This document shows, in pieces, positions 45,158 to 53,247 of a stretch of 64,000 nucleotides of DNA; positions within the stretch are counted from its first letter, which is position 1, and each line of letters opens with the position of its first letter. This DNA comes from Armatimonadota bacterium (GTDB taxonomy: Bacteria > Armatimonadota > Zipacnadia > Zipacnadales > JABUFB01). The stretch is taken from the NCBI GenBank assembly GCA_013314775.1, contig JABUFB010000014.1, positions 166,844 to 230,843 on the forward strand. The letters are read 5' to 3'. The translations under genes and the position numbers were made by a program. The notes beneath the pieces were generated by a model, which saw only the letters and a program-made list of their open reading frames with translations, was not told the origin of the DNA and ran no database searches.

Positions 45158-46636
45158 TCACTCGCCGCTTCGCAGGATTGGCGGGACCCATCCCTGACGT
45201 CGGCGCTCACAGGGGTCATACTCGACAGTGACAAGAAACAGGTCCTGATTGGCGGACAGCGCTGGGGGGATGTTGGTTTGCACGTAGACGTACCCACGAG
45301 CGCGCCAGGAGATGAAGCCATCGGTGGGGGATGGAGCCAGTTCGTGCCCATTCAGACGTACGTCCAAGACCCGTGCGCGGCTATAGGGGATGCGCAGGCG
45401 TAATGCGAGACCGTGGCGGATCGGTTCCGGGGCATCGCTGGGGCGCTCGCCGCCGGTCAGGTACAGGTGAGGCTCTGGGCCCCATTGCCCGCCGCCGGAT
45501 GGGTGCCGGTCGAGCAGCGCCAGGATCGGCGCTGCGTCAACGTGGGGGCATCCCGGCAGGCGCTCGCGGATCGCCTTGAGCGAACGGTCGCCCAGCCACC
45601 TGTCGGCTGCGGCCGGATTGGTAGCGCAAGCATACACCATGCAGCCGTCCATCTGCGGATTGTACGGGCCGTGCAGGATGCTGCCCTGGCGTTCCCATAG
45701 TTCGATCCGACTACGGCGCCGACTGGCGACTGTGTCCCCGTACGCAGCGATCTGATGGAGCACATTGGACATGATGACCCGTGTTGGATAACCCGGGTAG
45801 TACTCGCCGGACCAGGTGGTATTGCCGGTCTTGAGCAATGCTCGATGGCGCAACAGTCCGCTCTCCTCCCACATGCACTCCGATGCCAGCGTCAGTGTGT
45901 GATAGCGGTTGTAGCAGTAGGTCGCGGCGTAGTGCCTGGGCCGACCCCACCAGAGTTTGTGGGATATCGCGTCGAGTTCCGGCCCCCACAGCATCCGCTC
46001 TCCGTCCTGTTCGAGACGGTCTGAAGGGTAGCCCCCTGCGAGCGCTGCAGCGTCCATTCGCCTCACCAGGTCGTACTGGTACGGCCTGAGCGAAGAGTTG
46101 GAGTACGAAAATCCCGAGTTCTCCAGGCTCATGTAGCCTTCGAAACTCTCGTCGATGCCGTGCACATCCGCCAGGAGTTCGGGCTGCCAGCGGTCCATGA
46201 GAGTCTGGACAGCCACGCTCTCCGGCATGGCCTCGGGTTCCAGCGGGCCATCAAGATTCCAGTAGGTATAGGGGTCCTTGCCGTGCGTGTTCGTGTGGGT
46301 CCCGGCCGCGTAGCCATCGGGGTTCACCACCGGCATGCACACAACTACCTGCCGGCGGAGGATCTCACGCGCCGTCGGCTCCGGCGACAGAAGCCACTCC
46401 ATCGTGGCCAGGACCGACCCGGAACCTGATCGTTCCACCCCCGAATGCATTGCGGTGAGAAGCACATGCTGCTTCTCCTCGGGATCGGTATCTGCCGCGG
46501 TGAGGACGGCAGCGAGCAGTGGACGGCCCAATGCAGTCCTTCCGAGGGTCTCCAGGGCCATCCAATTCGGGTGCTCTTGCGCCCATTGCTGCAACTGGCG
46601 ACAGATGATCTCGTAGTCCGGCCACATCCGCGACAT
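45158..46636 (-). CDS. M14 family metallocarboxypeptidase-like protein
   Basis: 492 residues from the ATG at 46636 (GGAGG eight bases upstream; upstream in-frame extension to 46888 rejected). M14 features: TLGRTALGRPLLAAVL at about 30-45, AMHSGVERSGSGS with the first zinc ligands, MPVVNPDGYAAGTHTN with the conserved Asn-Pro-Asp-Gly substrate pocket, ELLADVHGIDE with the second His, and LASECMWEESG with the candidate Glu. The first motif reads H-S-G-V-E, one residue more than the canonical H-x-x-E; see findings. The C-terminal 150 residues are beta-rich. No signal peptide is obvious. Ends 26 bp from the helicase-fusion gene stop, convergent. Confidence 0.82.
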   Translation of the reverse strand: MSRMWPDYEIICRQLQQWAQEHPNWMALETLGRTALGRPLLAAVLTAADTDPEEKQHVLLTAMHSGVERSGSGSVLATMEWLLSPEPTAREILRRQVVVCMPVVNPDGYAAGTHTNTHGKDPYTYWNLDGPLEPEAMPESVAVQTLMDRWQPELLADVHGIDESFEGYMSLENSGFSYSNSSLRPYQYDLVRRMDAAALAGGYPSDRLEQDGERMLWGPELDAISHKLWWGRPRHYAATYCYNRYHTLTLASECMWEESGLLRHRALLKTGNTTWSGEYYPGYPTRVIMSNVLHQIAAYGDTVASRRRSRIELWERQGSILHGPYNPQMDGCMVYACATNPAAADRWLGDRSLKAIRERLPGCPHVDAAPILALLDRHPSGGGQWGPEPHLYLTGGERPSDAPEPIRHGLALRLRIPYSRARVLDVRLNGHELAPSPTDGFISWRARGYVYVQTNIPPALSANQDLFLVTVEYDPCERRRQGWVPPILRSGE

Positions 46637-46761
46637 CGACCGACCTCCAGAGTTCACGACCGGAACCGGCCGGTGGGCGCAAAGCGCCCTGCCCGACGCG
46701 ACGAAAAGGGCGACCCCCGGTTGGTCCCGGACGGCCGCCCACAGCCCCCCGATCACGTGCG

Positions 46762-47445
46762 CTACTTCTGAGGCATCCCCGATTTCGCGCCTTTGACCCT
46801 GATCTGGATCGTCGTCCAGAGCTGATTCCCTTTGGCGTAGCTGCCCGTTCCGGCGACGGTTCCCGTTACAGTCAACGGCGCCGTGCAACTCATGTACTGC
46901 TGGGCGGCCACCTTGTCGGACAGGTCGAGAACCACCTGGTCAGACTGCTGTCCCTGGGGAGTGAGCGCCTGAGCCACGCGCACGTCCTGTTTCTTCGTGA
47001 TTACGATGTACTGCCGCACCGCCTGGTCGCCCTGGTACGCGAAGGTGACGTCCGCACCGATGGGCACCTGGATCTGGGCCCCGTAGAATGCGCCACCGGG
47101 TGAGTATTTCGCGATGCTCAAGGGGAGCACCGGAGAGGCACGTACGATGATGCTCAGAATCACGTAGATGCCGATGATGATGATCCAGACGATCTGGATG
47201 ACCTCGGTCGTGGTCAGCCACCAGCCGGCGATCGCGAGGACGCCGACAATCAGCACGTCAACTGTGAACTCAAGGCCCAGTTTGAACCGCAGGTTCGTCT
47301 CGGAAGTCTGCAGCCCGTACTTCTCCGCATTGGCGCCAATGTTTCCGGCAGCGGAATACTCCGGCGCGAAGTCCATGAGAGATATGACCAGATGAATGGC
47401 AGCGAACAATAGCAGAAGATATCCTGCGAGCCTGGTCAGGTTCAT
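46762..47445 (-). CDS. Membrane protein of unknown function
   Basis: 227 residues; ATG at 47445 with GGGAGG eight bases upstream. Three to four hydrophobic segments in the first 110 residues (LAGYLLLLFAAIHLVISLM, FTVDVLIVGVLAIAGWWL, VIQIVWIIIIGIYVILSII), after which the sequence is soluble and beta-rich with IQVPIGADVTFAYQGDQAVRQYIVITKKQD and a C-terminal WTTIQIRVKG. A periplasmic or cytosolic beta domain attached to the membrane is likely. No family recognised. It lies 126 bp upstream of the M14 gene on the same strand. Confidence 0.75.
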   Translation of the reverse strand: MNLTRLAGYLLLLFAAIHLVISLMDFAPEYSAAGNIGANAEKYGLQTSETNLRFKLGLEFTVDVLIVGVLAIAGWWLTTTEVIQIVWIIIIGIYVILSIIVRASPVLPLSIAKYSPGGAFYGAQIQVPIGADVTFAYQGDQAVRQYIVITKKQDVRVAQALTPQGQQSDQVVLDLSDKVAAQQYMSCTAPLTVTGTVAGTGSYAKGNQLWTTIQIRVKGAKSGMPQK

Positions 47446-47888
47446 GCTGTCTGCCTCCCGGTTGTGTCATGCAGTGCGAGCGGGCCCCGCACGGAATGGC
47501 TGCGATGACCGGGAGGTGAGCCTGGCCACGAGCAGGGCGCCGCATGGTGGTCCTGTCGCCTTGCACCTGCATCGGTCGCCACTGTACTCACCTCCGTGAT
47601 TGGGCGGGCGTCCCCGCCCCGCGAAACCACCGGCTCGTCAGCCGGCACCTTGCCGCGCCTGCGACGGATCAGGCGGCCAATTCGCAGCGGTGCTGGAGAG
47701 CCCTGATCCCGCGATAACTCGCGGGCTGGAGAGGGACACCGCAACGAAGCGGCCGGTTATCCGCCGCAAACGCAGCCGGAACTTCCGTGGATCACTGGAC
47801 CCCAGCGGAAGCTCCAAGCTGTGAAGGGAGCCAGGTTCTCTTGGAACTTTCGACATGGCCTCCCGCAATCCTTCTGCATCTGCGCGAA
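47446..47888. other. Intergenic gap with one hairpin
   Basis: 443 bases between the membrane protein start and the trpS stop. It contains a perfect hairpin CCCGCGA TAAC TCGCGGG at 47708-47725, perhaps a terminator for trpS. A 76-codon minus-strand frame at 47638-47868 lacks an SD and a recognisable product. I see no other gene. Confidence 0.5.
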
Positions 47889-48854
47889 TCAGAACCCCGC
47901 GGCGCTTCTACATCGGTCGAGCACCTCGCTCGCCTTGGCCCGGGCTCTGGCTGCGCCGGCGCGCGCGATTTCCTCCACCATCCTCGGGTCCTTGAGAAGC
48001 TCGCGCTTCCGGGCCCGCGCCTCGGCGAAGTAGTCGAAGAAGAGGGTCACCAGTCTCTTCTTCACCTCCCCGTATCCAACGCCGCCCGCCCGGTAGCGTT
48101 CCGCCATTTCCGCGGTCTCGTCGGGCGAGGCAAAGAGCTTGAACAGGGCGAACACGTTGCATCTATCGGGGTCTTTCGGGTCCTCAACCGGCGTCGAATC
48201 CGTCACGATCGACATAATCCGTTTCTTGATCACATTGTCTTCGGCGAAAACGGGGATCGTGTTGTCGTAGCTCTTCGACATCTTCCGTCCATCTACGCCG
48301 GGCACGACCGCCACGTTCTCGAGAATGTATGGCTCGGGCACAACCAGCGTTTCGCCATAGATCTGGTTGAACTTGATGGCCAGGTCCCGTGTGACCTCGA
48401 CATGCTGCTTCTGATCCTGTCCCACGGGCACGAGGTTGGAGTCGTAGATCAGGATGTCAGACGCCATCAGCACCGGGTAGGCGAAAAGCCCGTGGTCGGC
48501 CGGGATGCCCTGCGAGACCTTATCCTTGTAGGCATGGCAGCGTTCGAGTAGGCCCATGGGGGTGATGCAGGTGAGAATCCAGGTCAGTTCAGTGACCTCG
48601 GGTACGTCCGACTGCCGGAAGAGCACGCTGCGGTCGGGGTCGATGCCGAAGGCCAGGAAGTTCAGCAGGACGTCCTGGGTGAGGGAACGCAACAGTTCGG
48701 GTTCGCGGATTGTGGTGAGCGCATGGTAATTCGCGATGAAGTAGTAGCAGTCATTGTCGGCCTGCTTCTGCAGGTCCACATACTGCCGCATAGCTCCGAA
48801 ATAATTGCCCACGTGGAACTCTCCGGTGGGCTGGATACCTGATAGGACGCGCAT
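47889..48854 (-). CDS. trpS: Tryptophanyl-tRNA synthetase
   Basis: 321 residues from the ATG at 48854 with AGGAGAA about nine bases upstream. Class I synthetase: the HIGH-type motif is HVGN at 14-17, and KMSKS at 191-195 in GRKMSKSYDN is intact; FLAFGIDPDRSVLFRQSDVPE and PVGQDQKQHVEVTRDLA are TrpRS signatures. Charges tRNA-Trp in the cytoplasm. The 211-base leader contains a Trp-codon leader peptide and a terminator/antiterminator (48906-49048), so expression should rise when charged tRNA-Trp is scarce. Open frames further upstream to 49226 run through this leader and are not coding. Confidence 0.97.
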   Translation of the reverse strand: MRVLSGIQPTGEFHVGNYFGAMRQYVDLQKQADNDCYYFIANYHALTTIREPELLRSLTQDVLLNFLAFGIDPDRSVLFRQSDVPEVTELTWILTCITPMGLLERCHAYKDKVSQGIPADHGLFAYPVLMASDILIYDSNLVPVGQDQKQHVEVTRDLAIKFNQIYGETLVVPEPYILENVAVVPGVDGRKMSKSYDNTIPVFAEDNVIKKRIMSIVTDSTPVEDPKDPDRCNVFALFKLFASPDETAEMAERYRAGGVGYGEVKKRLVTLFFDYFAEARARKRELLKDPRMVEEIARAGAARARAKASEVLDRCRSAAGF

Positions 48855-48905
48855 TATCGATTCTCCTGTGATCGCCGGGACGTCGCTCCGGCCGCGAGCG
48901 GGCAC

Positions 48906-48941
48906 AAAAAAGCCGCGGGCAGGTGCGAACCCGCCCACGGC
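48906..48941 (-). terminator. Attenuator terminator (segments 3:4) in the trpS leader
   Basis: Minus-strand stem GCCGTGGGCGGG (48941-48930) / CCTGCCCGCGGC (48923-48912): 12 pairs including two G-U wobbles, six-base loop TTCGCA, and six T at 48911-48906. A strong intrinsic terminator located 51 bases upstream of the trpS ATG, in a position where it can only stop trpS itself. Confidence 0.9.
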
Positions 48942-49008
48942 GTTGACTTGCTTCGGATGCCTGACCTGCAGGCACGGGAACGGGCGGTTCGCTACGAGTG
49001 CGAACGCC
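48925..49008 (-). promoter_or_regulatory. Alternative stems of the trpS attenuator (1:2 and antiterminator 2:3)
   Basis: Stem 1:2: GGCGTTCGC (49008-49000) pairs with GCGAACCGCC (48992-48983) with one bulged C; the seven-base loop holds the leader stop context. Stem 2:3: GCGAACCGCCC (48992-48982) pairs with GGGCGGGTTCGC (48936-48925) over 11 pairs with a single bulge. Segment 3 is shared with the terminator, so 2:3 and 3:4 cannot coexist, as in the classical trp attenuator. Confidence 0.85.
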
Positions 49009-49048
49009 GCCAAGACCAGGTTCGATGGTTCCTTTTCCGCCGGCTCAT
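48992..49048 (-). CDS. Trp-rich leader peptide of trpS (18 aa)
   Basis: ATG at 49048-49046 with GGGAGA (49062-49057) eight bases upstream; stop TAG at 48994-48992. The peptide is MSRRKRNHRTWSWRRSHS, with Trp codons at 49018-49016 and 49012-49010 separated by one Ser codon. Tryptophan is rare in proteins, and two in 18 residues directly before an RNA switch points to a sensing peptide. A ribosome waiting at either Trp codon would cover attenuator segment 1; one reaching the stop would cover segment 2. No homologue is known to me. Confidence 0.88.
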   Translation of the reverse strand: MSRRKRNHRTWSWRRSHS

Positions 49049-49071
49049 AGTGTGTATCTCCCGCGAGGCCA

Positions 49072-49100
49072 AGTGTAGAAGACGGGGCCGGGAGAGTCAA
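49072..49100 (-). promoter_or_regulatory. Promoter of the trpS leader
   Basis: Minus-strand TTGACT (49100-49095), 17-base spacer, TACACT (49077-49072). Expected start near 49065, about 17 bases before the leader ATG. Confidence 0.8.
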
Positions 49101-49199
49101 GACCGTGACAGGCCGGGTCATCGGTTTTGTTGGATGCGTGCCTGCCTCGTGTGTGGCAGGGTCCGCTGCCTGCGGTGTCGTGGCCGTCCGACTGTAGCC

Positions 49200-49560
49200 C
49201 CCGAAAGCCGGGGATTCCAGCCCCAAGAATGGGCCACAAGCCCCGGAGGGGGGCCGTCACCAGTGCTCGGGGAATGGCCTGTCGCCCCCGTAGGGGGCTC
49301 ACGGTACATGGCGAGGCGGCAATCCGGGGGCTTCCACCGCCGACTACAGGCTGCCGCGCGCCTCGCGGGGTGTGGGGCAAGAAGGTTACGAACGAGACGC
49401 CAGGCACTCTGGAGACAGCGGAACTCATTCCAGATAGGGAGAGCCAGTCATTTCGGCAGGGCCAGACACCCTCCGGCCAGCGGAGCTCATGCCAAGCACA
49501 GAGAGAGCGCGATTTCGTTAGGTCCGGGCACCCTCGGGCCAGCGAGAGATGACGCGCAGG
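49200..49560. repeat. Dispersed palindromic element, copy 5 with extensions; gap 49101-49858
   Basis: Core 49279-49380: CCTGTCGCCCCCGTAGGGGGCTCA, then GACTACAGGCTGCCGCGCGCCTCGCGGGGTGTGGGGC. The left part from about 49210 (AGCCCCAAGAATGGG, CAAGCCCCGGAGGGG) resembles the region before copy 3. The right part (49400-49560) holds three imperfect repeats of about 62 bases beginning CCAGGCACTCTGG, CCAGACACCCTCC and CCGGGCACCCTCG. From 49561 to 49858 I see no feature except the SD of the next gene. Confidence 0.6.
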
Positions 49561-49858
49561 TGCCTGGAAGGCTGAAGCGCACTCCTGTGGGCATCCCTGT
49601 TCGATGCGCCGGGTTCGAGGTGGTGTTCCCATCTCGCTCCCCGACGGCTGAGGCTTCGCAGCCGACCTTCACGCCGTCAGGTCTTCGCACCGTGTCCTTC
49701 CCGACCGGTCGGACCGATTCGCTCATCAGTTGTGACTGCCGTGGGGCGAAATGCAATGCAGTTGGAAGGATTCCGGGTGCGCCGAGGCGTATTTCAGTCG
49801 TGACGTGCGCAGATGACAGGGCAGATCTGAACAATGCAGGCGTGGCTGGAGGCCAGTG

Positions 49859-51007
49859 ATGCCGGAGCACTCGGTCGCCTATCATCACCCCGACGCAAAC
49901 TTCCACGCAGATTTTCCCGACATGACGCGGGCACCCTCGGGCGATCTGGTCATGGTGCTGCGTAAGTGTGGCCCATGGGCGCACCGCGCCACGTTCGGAT
50001 TTGATCGCCCGCTGACCTTCTTCGAGACCGATGCTGAGCTTCTGGTGTTGCGGTCCACCGACGGCGGCGCTTCTTTCGCTCCAGTCACCAGCCTGTTCCG
50101 CGGCCTCGCTTACGACCCGATGATCTGCACCCTCAAGGACGGGCGCCTGATGGCGGGGGCGGTCGTTGGTGAGGCAGGGACCAGACAACACCGGGCAAGC
50201 ATGCGCGGTGTCCTGCACCGTCATCTGCCCCAACTCGACACGGTAATTACCCTTCACGGGATAGGCTTGTGGTTCTCCGAGGATGACGGCGTCACCTGGG
50301 AGCCGGGCCGCGAACCGATATGCGTTCCTGGCTGGGAGAACGCCTACAACCTGCGCAAGGCATTCCAGCTTGCTGACGGCACGCTCATCCTGCCAGTGAC
50401 CATCGGCTATCCATGGCGGACCCGTTACGTTGGCCTGCTGAGATCCTGGGACCTGGGCTCTACGTGGGGTGATCCATCGTACGTGGCCGAAGACCCGGCC
50501 GGCCGTGCCCATTACGCGGCGGGGGTGGGGTACTGGGAGCCGGCGATGGCAGTGACCCCACGCGGCGAGATGGTCTGCGTGTGCGTTGAGGACAACCGCA
50601 CTAGCGCCCCCGCGCGCCTTGGTGCGCCCCGATCTTTCGAGGCCACGGAAGACCTTCCCCGGTTGATGGTTACCCACAGCGTTGACTCGGGCTTCACGTG
50701 GAGTGGGCCGCAGGACACCAGCCTGCGCGGGGACTTCCCGAGCATGGCGCTCCTCGGAGACGGCCGCCTGCTGCTCACGTACACAAGACGGAGGCCCGGA
50801 GACGCGGCGGTGGTCTGCAGGCTCAGCGAAGACGGTGGCGTCACGTGGTCGGATGAGCGCGTGATCGCGCACTCACCTGACGGGGCCTTCTACTACCCCA
50901 ACAGTGTGCTTCTCAGCGACGGCCGGATTGCCACCTGTGTGATGGCAGGCGCCCCGAATCTGGTGCGCAGCGTTGAGCTTGTGCGATGGTCTCCGGCCGA
51001 TACCTGA
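49859..51007 (+). CDS. Sialidase-fold (BNR repeat) protein
   Basis: 382 residues from the ATG at 49859 (GGAGG seven bases upstream; a GTG three bases earlier is an alternative). Six-bladed beta-propeller signs: BNR/Asp-box repeats S-T-D-G-G-A-S-F, S-E-D-D-G-V-T-W, SWDLGSTW, SVDSGFTW and SEDGGVTW spread along the protein, plus FPDMTRAPSGDLVMVLRK in the first blade, which includes an Arg that could belong to the catalytic triad. No signal peptide, so it may act in the cytoplasm or be exported by an unrecognised route. True sialidase activity is not certain; many such proteins act on other glycans or only bind. It heads the plus-strand run 49859-56498. Confidence 0.85.
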   Translation: MPEHSVAYHHPDANFHADFPDMTRAPSGDLVMVLRKCGPWAHRATFGFDRPLTFFETDAELLVLRSTDGGASFAPVTSLFRGLAYDPMICTLKDGRLMAGAVVGEAGTRQHRASMRGVLHRHLPQLDTVITLHGIGLWFSEDDGVTWEPGREPICVPGWENAYNLRKAFQLADGTLILPVTIGYPWRTRYVGLLRSWDLGSTWGDPSYVAEDPAGRAHYAAGVGYWEPAMAVTPRGEMVCVCVEDNRTSAPARLGAPRSFEATEDLPRLMVTHSVDSGFTWSGPQDTSLRGDFPSMALLGDGRLLLTYTRRRPGDAAVVCRLSEDGGVTWSDERVIAHSPDGAFYYPNSVLLSDGRIATCVMAGAPNLVRSVELVRWSPADT

Positions 51008-51027
51008 TGCGAGAAGGAGCGCCCACC

Positions 51028-53229
51028 ATGATCTGCACGCACGAACTGGCCGCAGTCGCGCTTACTGCCACCGTGGCGCTATGTGCAACCGCAAGGGCCG
51101 GCACGCCGGGCCCCCGTGTCTCGGTGGTGGTCCCGGAAGGCTGCGGCGACCTGGAGCGTTTCGCCGCCGAAGAGCTCTGTGGCTACCTGGACAAGCTGTT
51201 CGGCATCGCCGAATGTCCTGTCGCCGACGCCCCTGCGGGTGCCGATGCAGTCCTGATCGTCGGTTCGCGAGACACACTGCCGGAGGGCCTTGTCGCGCAG
51301 GTGCCCGCGGGCCTGAGCGAGCAGGGGATCGTCCTGCGGCGCACCGAGTACAACGGCGTGCCCGCGTTGCTGATCTCCGGCGGCAGCCCACGGGCAACGC
51401 TCTGGGCCGTGTATGAGCTGGCCCACAGGTGGGGTGTGCGCAGTCTGCTCCACGGGGATGTCCTGCCACCGAAAGCGAGGTTCGCGTTGCCGAATCTCGA
51501 CGTGACCCTGGAGCCTTCCCTGTCGGTGCGGCAGTGGCGGGTGGTCAACGACTTCGCTATGGGCCCGGAGTCGTGGGGCATCGCCGACTACCGTCCGGTT
51601 CTGGATCAGCTCGCGAAAATGAAGTTCAACCGCATTTTCGTCAGTCTCTACACCTACCAGCCCTTCCTGGACATCGAGGCCGGCGGCATCAGGCGCACGA
51701 GGGCGAGCCTGTGGTATGACTTTCGGTACCCGATCACCGACGACATGCCCGGGCGCTTTCTTTTCGGCGACGAGACGGAGTTCTGGAACCCCGATCTGCC
51801 CCGCGGCGCGGACTACGAGGCGTTCGCCGAGGCCGGACAGCGCCACGTTCGGGCGATCATGGACTACGCGCGGAGCCGCGGGATGGACGTGGTGGTGTCC
51901 GCCACCCTCACCGAGTTCCCGCCTGAATTCGAGCCGCTGTTACCCGGAGCAGAGAAGGTGCACCAACTTGCCGAGATGGGCATTGTGCCCGGTAAGGACA
52001 CAAGCATCGACGATCCGGGGCTGGAAACTCTGGCGAAAGCAGTGCTGCGATCAACGGTTACCACGTATCCGCAGGCGGACTTCATCGCCCTGGGTACGCC
52101 GGAGTTCCGGCAATGGACCGAGCACCATGAAGCGGCTTGGGATGCACTGGACGAGAAGTATGGGATTGAGCGGGTGATCTCGTTGCCGGAAGTGCTCGCG
52201 CGGGCCAGGCAGAGGACTGGCTACCCTGGCGGTGCCGACCGCGCGCTTGCGGAAGTGCAGGGGGATATCGTGATCCTGTACTTCTACGACCGGCTGCTGT
52301 CCGACCCCGCGACCTTTGCCGGCACCGGACGCGAGGGCGTGAAGGTCGTGCTGAACAGCATCTCCGAGGAACTCCTGCCCATCCTTCCGCTAGTGTTGCC
52401 GCCGGGCTCGGAGATATTGAACTTCATCGACTACACCCCCTCGCGCATCGTGAAGCGACGGGATGTCTTGAGCAATATGCCCGTGGGCGACATGCCGGTG
52501 AGCCTGATCTACACCCTGCACGATGACAATGTGGGGGTGCTGCCGCAGTTGATGACCCGGCCGCTGCACGAACTCACCTGCGACCTGCGCGACAACCACT
52601 GGTCGGGCTTCTCCACACGGTACTGGATGATCGGGGACCATGATCCATGCCTGGCGTATCTCTCGCGGGCTGCATGGGATCGGTCCGCAACACCCGACGA
52701 AGTTTACCGAGATCAGATCGCCGCCATCTGCGGGGAAGCGGCTGTTGGGGACATGCTGGTCGCGTTCTCGGAGTTGGAAGCAGCCACGGAGGTGCTCGAA
52801 TGGGAGGCCCTGGGCCTCGCCTTCCCGATCCCGGGCATGATGATGAAACACTGGCAGCCCGGAGAAGCGCCCGAGTATCTCCACCGGGTGAGAGACGGGT
52901 ATGCCCGGGCGCGTGATGCAGCGCAGAGAGCAATGGCTGCGGTTCCGGGGGAACGCAGGGATTACGCGCGGTACTGGGCAGGCCGCCTGGACTTCGGGGT
53001 GGCGTACATTGACGCTATCCTGGCGATCCGCTCTGCCGCGACGGCCGAGGCGGAAGGCGACAGGGCGCGCGCTCTCGCTCTGGCGGAGAATGCGCTCGCA
53101 TCTGCGGTCAGCGGCCTGGAGCAGTTCGCGGCGGTAGCAAGAGACAGGTCCGATCTGGGCGCCATCGCGACGATGGGGGAGTACGTGTACCGACCCTTGA
53201 AGGACAAGGTCGCGCAGCTCCGAGACTGA
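51028..53229 (+). CDS. Exported glycosidase-like protein (GH20/GH67-type N-domain plus TIM barrel)
   Basis: 733 residues from the ATG at 51028 (AAGGAG eight bases upstream), with a short signal peptide-like start (ELAAVALTATVALCATARAG). Residues about 25-150 resemble the beta-alpha domain found before the barrel in GH20, GH67 and GH84 enzymes (RFAAEELCGYLDKLFG, GADAVLIVGS, GIVLRRTEYNGVPALLISGGSPRATLWAVYELAHRWG). Then VNDFAMGPESWGIADYRPVLDQLAKMKFNRIFVSLYTYQPF starts a probable TIM barrel, continuing to ATLTEFPPEFEP and ADFIALGTPEFRQW. C-terminal third is helical. No exact GH family can be named. Starts 20 bases after the sialidase-fold gene. Confidence 0.75.
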   Translation: MICTHELAAVALTATVALCATARAGTPGPRVSVVVPEGCGDLERFAAEELCGYLDKLFGIAECPVADAPAGADAVLIVGSRDTLPEGLVAQVPAGLSEQGIVLRRTEYNGVPALLISGGSPRATLWAVYELAHRWGVRSLLHGDVLPPKARFALPNLDVTLEPSLSVRQWRVVNDFAMGPESWGIADYRPVLDQLAKMKFNRIFVSLYTYQPFLDIEAGGIRRTRASLWYDFRYPITDDMPGRFLFGDETEFWNPDLPRGADYEAFAEAGQRHVRAIMDYARSRGMDVVVSATLTEFPPEFEPLLPGAEKVHQLAEMGIVPGKDTSIDDPGLETLAKAVLRSTVTTYPQADFIALGTPEFRQWTEHHEAAWDALDEKYGIERVISLPEVLARARQRTGYPGGADRALAEVQGDIVILYFYDRLLSDPATFAGTGREGVKVVLNSISEELLPILPLVLPPGSEILNFIDYTPSRIVKRRDVLSNMPVGDMPVSLIYTLHDDNVGVLPQLMTRPLHELTCDLRDNHWSGFSTRYWMIGDHDPCLAYLSRAAWDRSATPDEVYRDQIAAICGEAAVGDMLVAFSELEAATEVLEWEALGLAFPIPGMMMKHWQPGEAPEYLHRVRDGYARARDAAQRAMAAVPGERRDYARYWAGRLDFGVAYIDAILAIRSAATAEAEGDRARALALAENALASAVSGLEQFAAVARDRSDLGAIATMGEYVYRPLKDKVAQLRD

Positions 53230-53247
53230 GGGAAGGCGGCAAGCACC

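Noticed and set aside
48855..49065. T-box riboswitch for trpS
   Set aside because: No AGGGTGGnACCGCG-type antiterminator sequence or specifier stem; the leader peptide and 1:2/2:3/3:4 stems fit ribosome-mediated attenuation.
48948..49859. A 303-codon plus-strand open frame
   Set aside because: It runs through the trpS leader, its promoter and a palindromic repeat, has no SD and no recognisable product; the minus-strand attenuator explains the sequence better.
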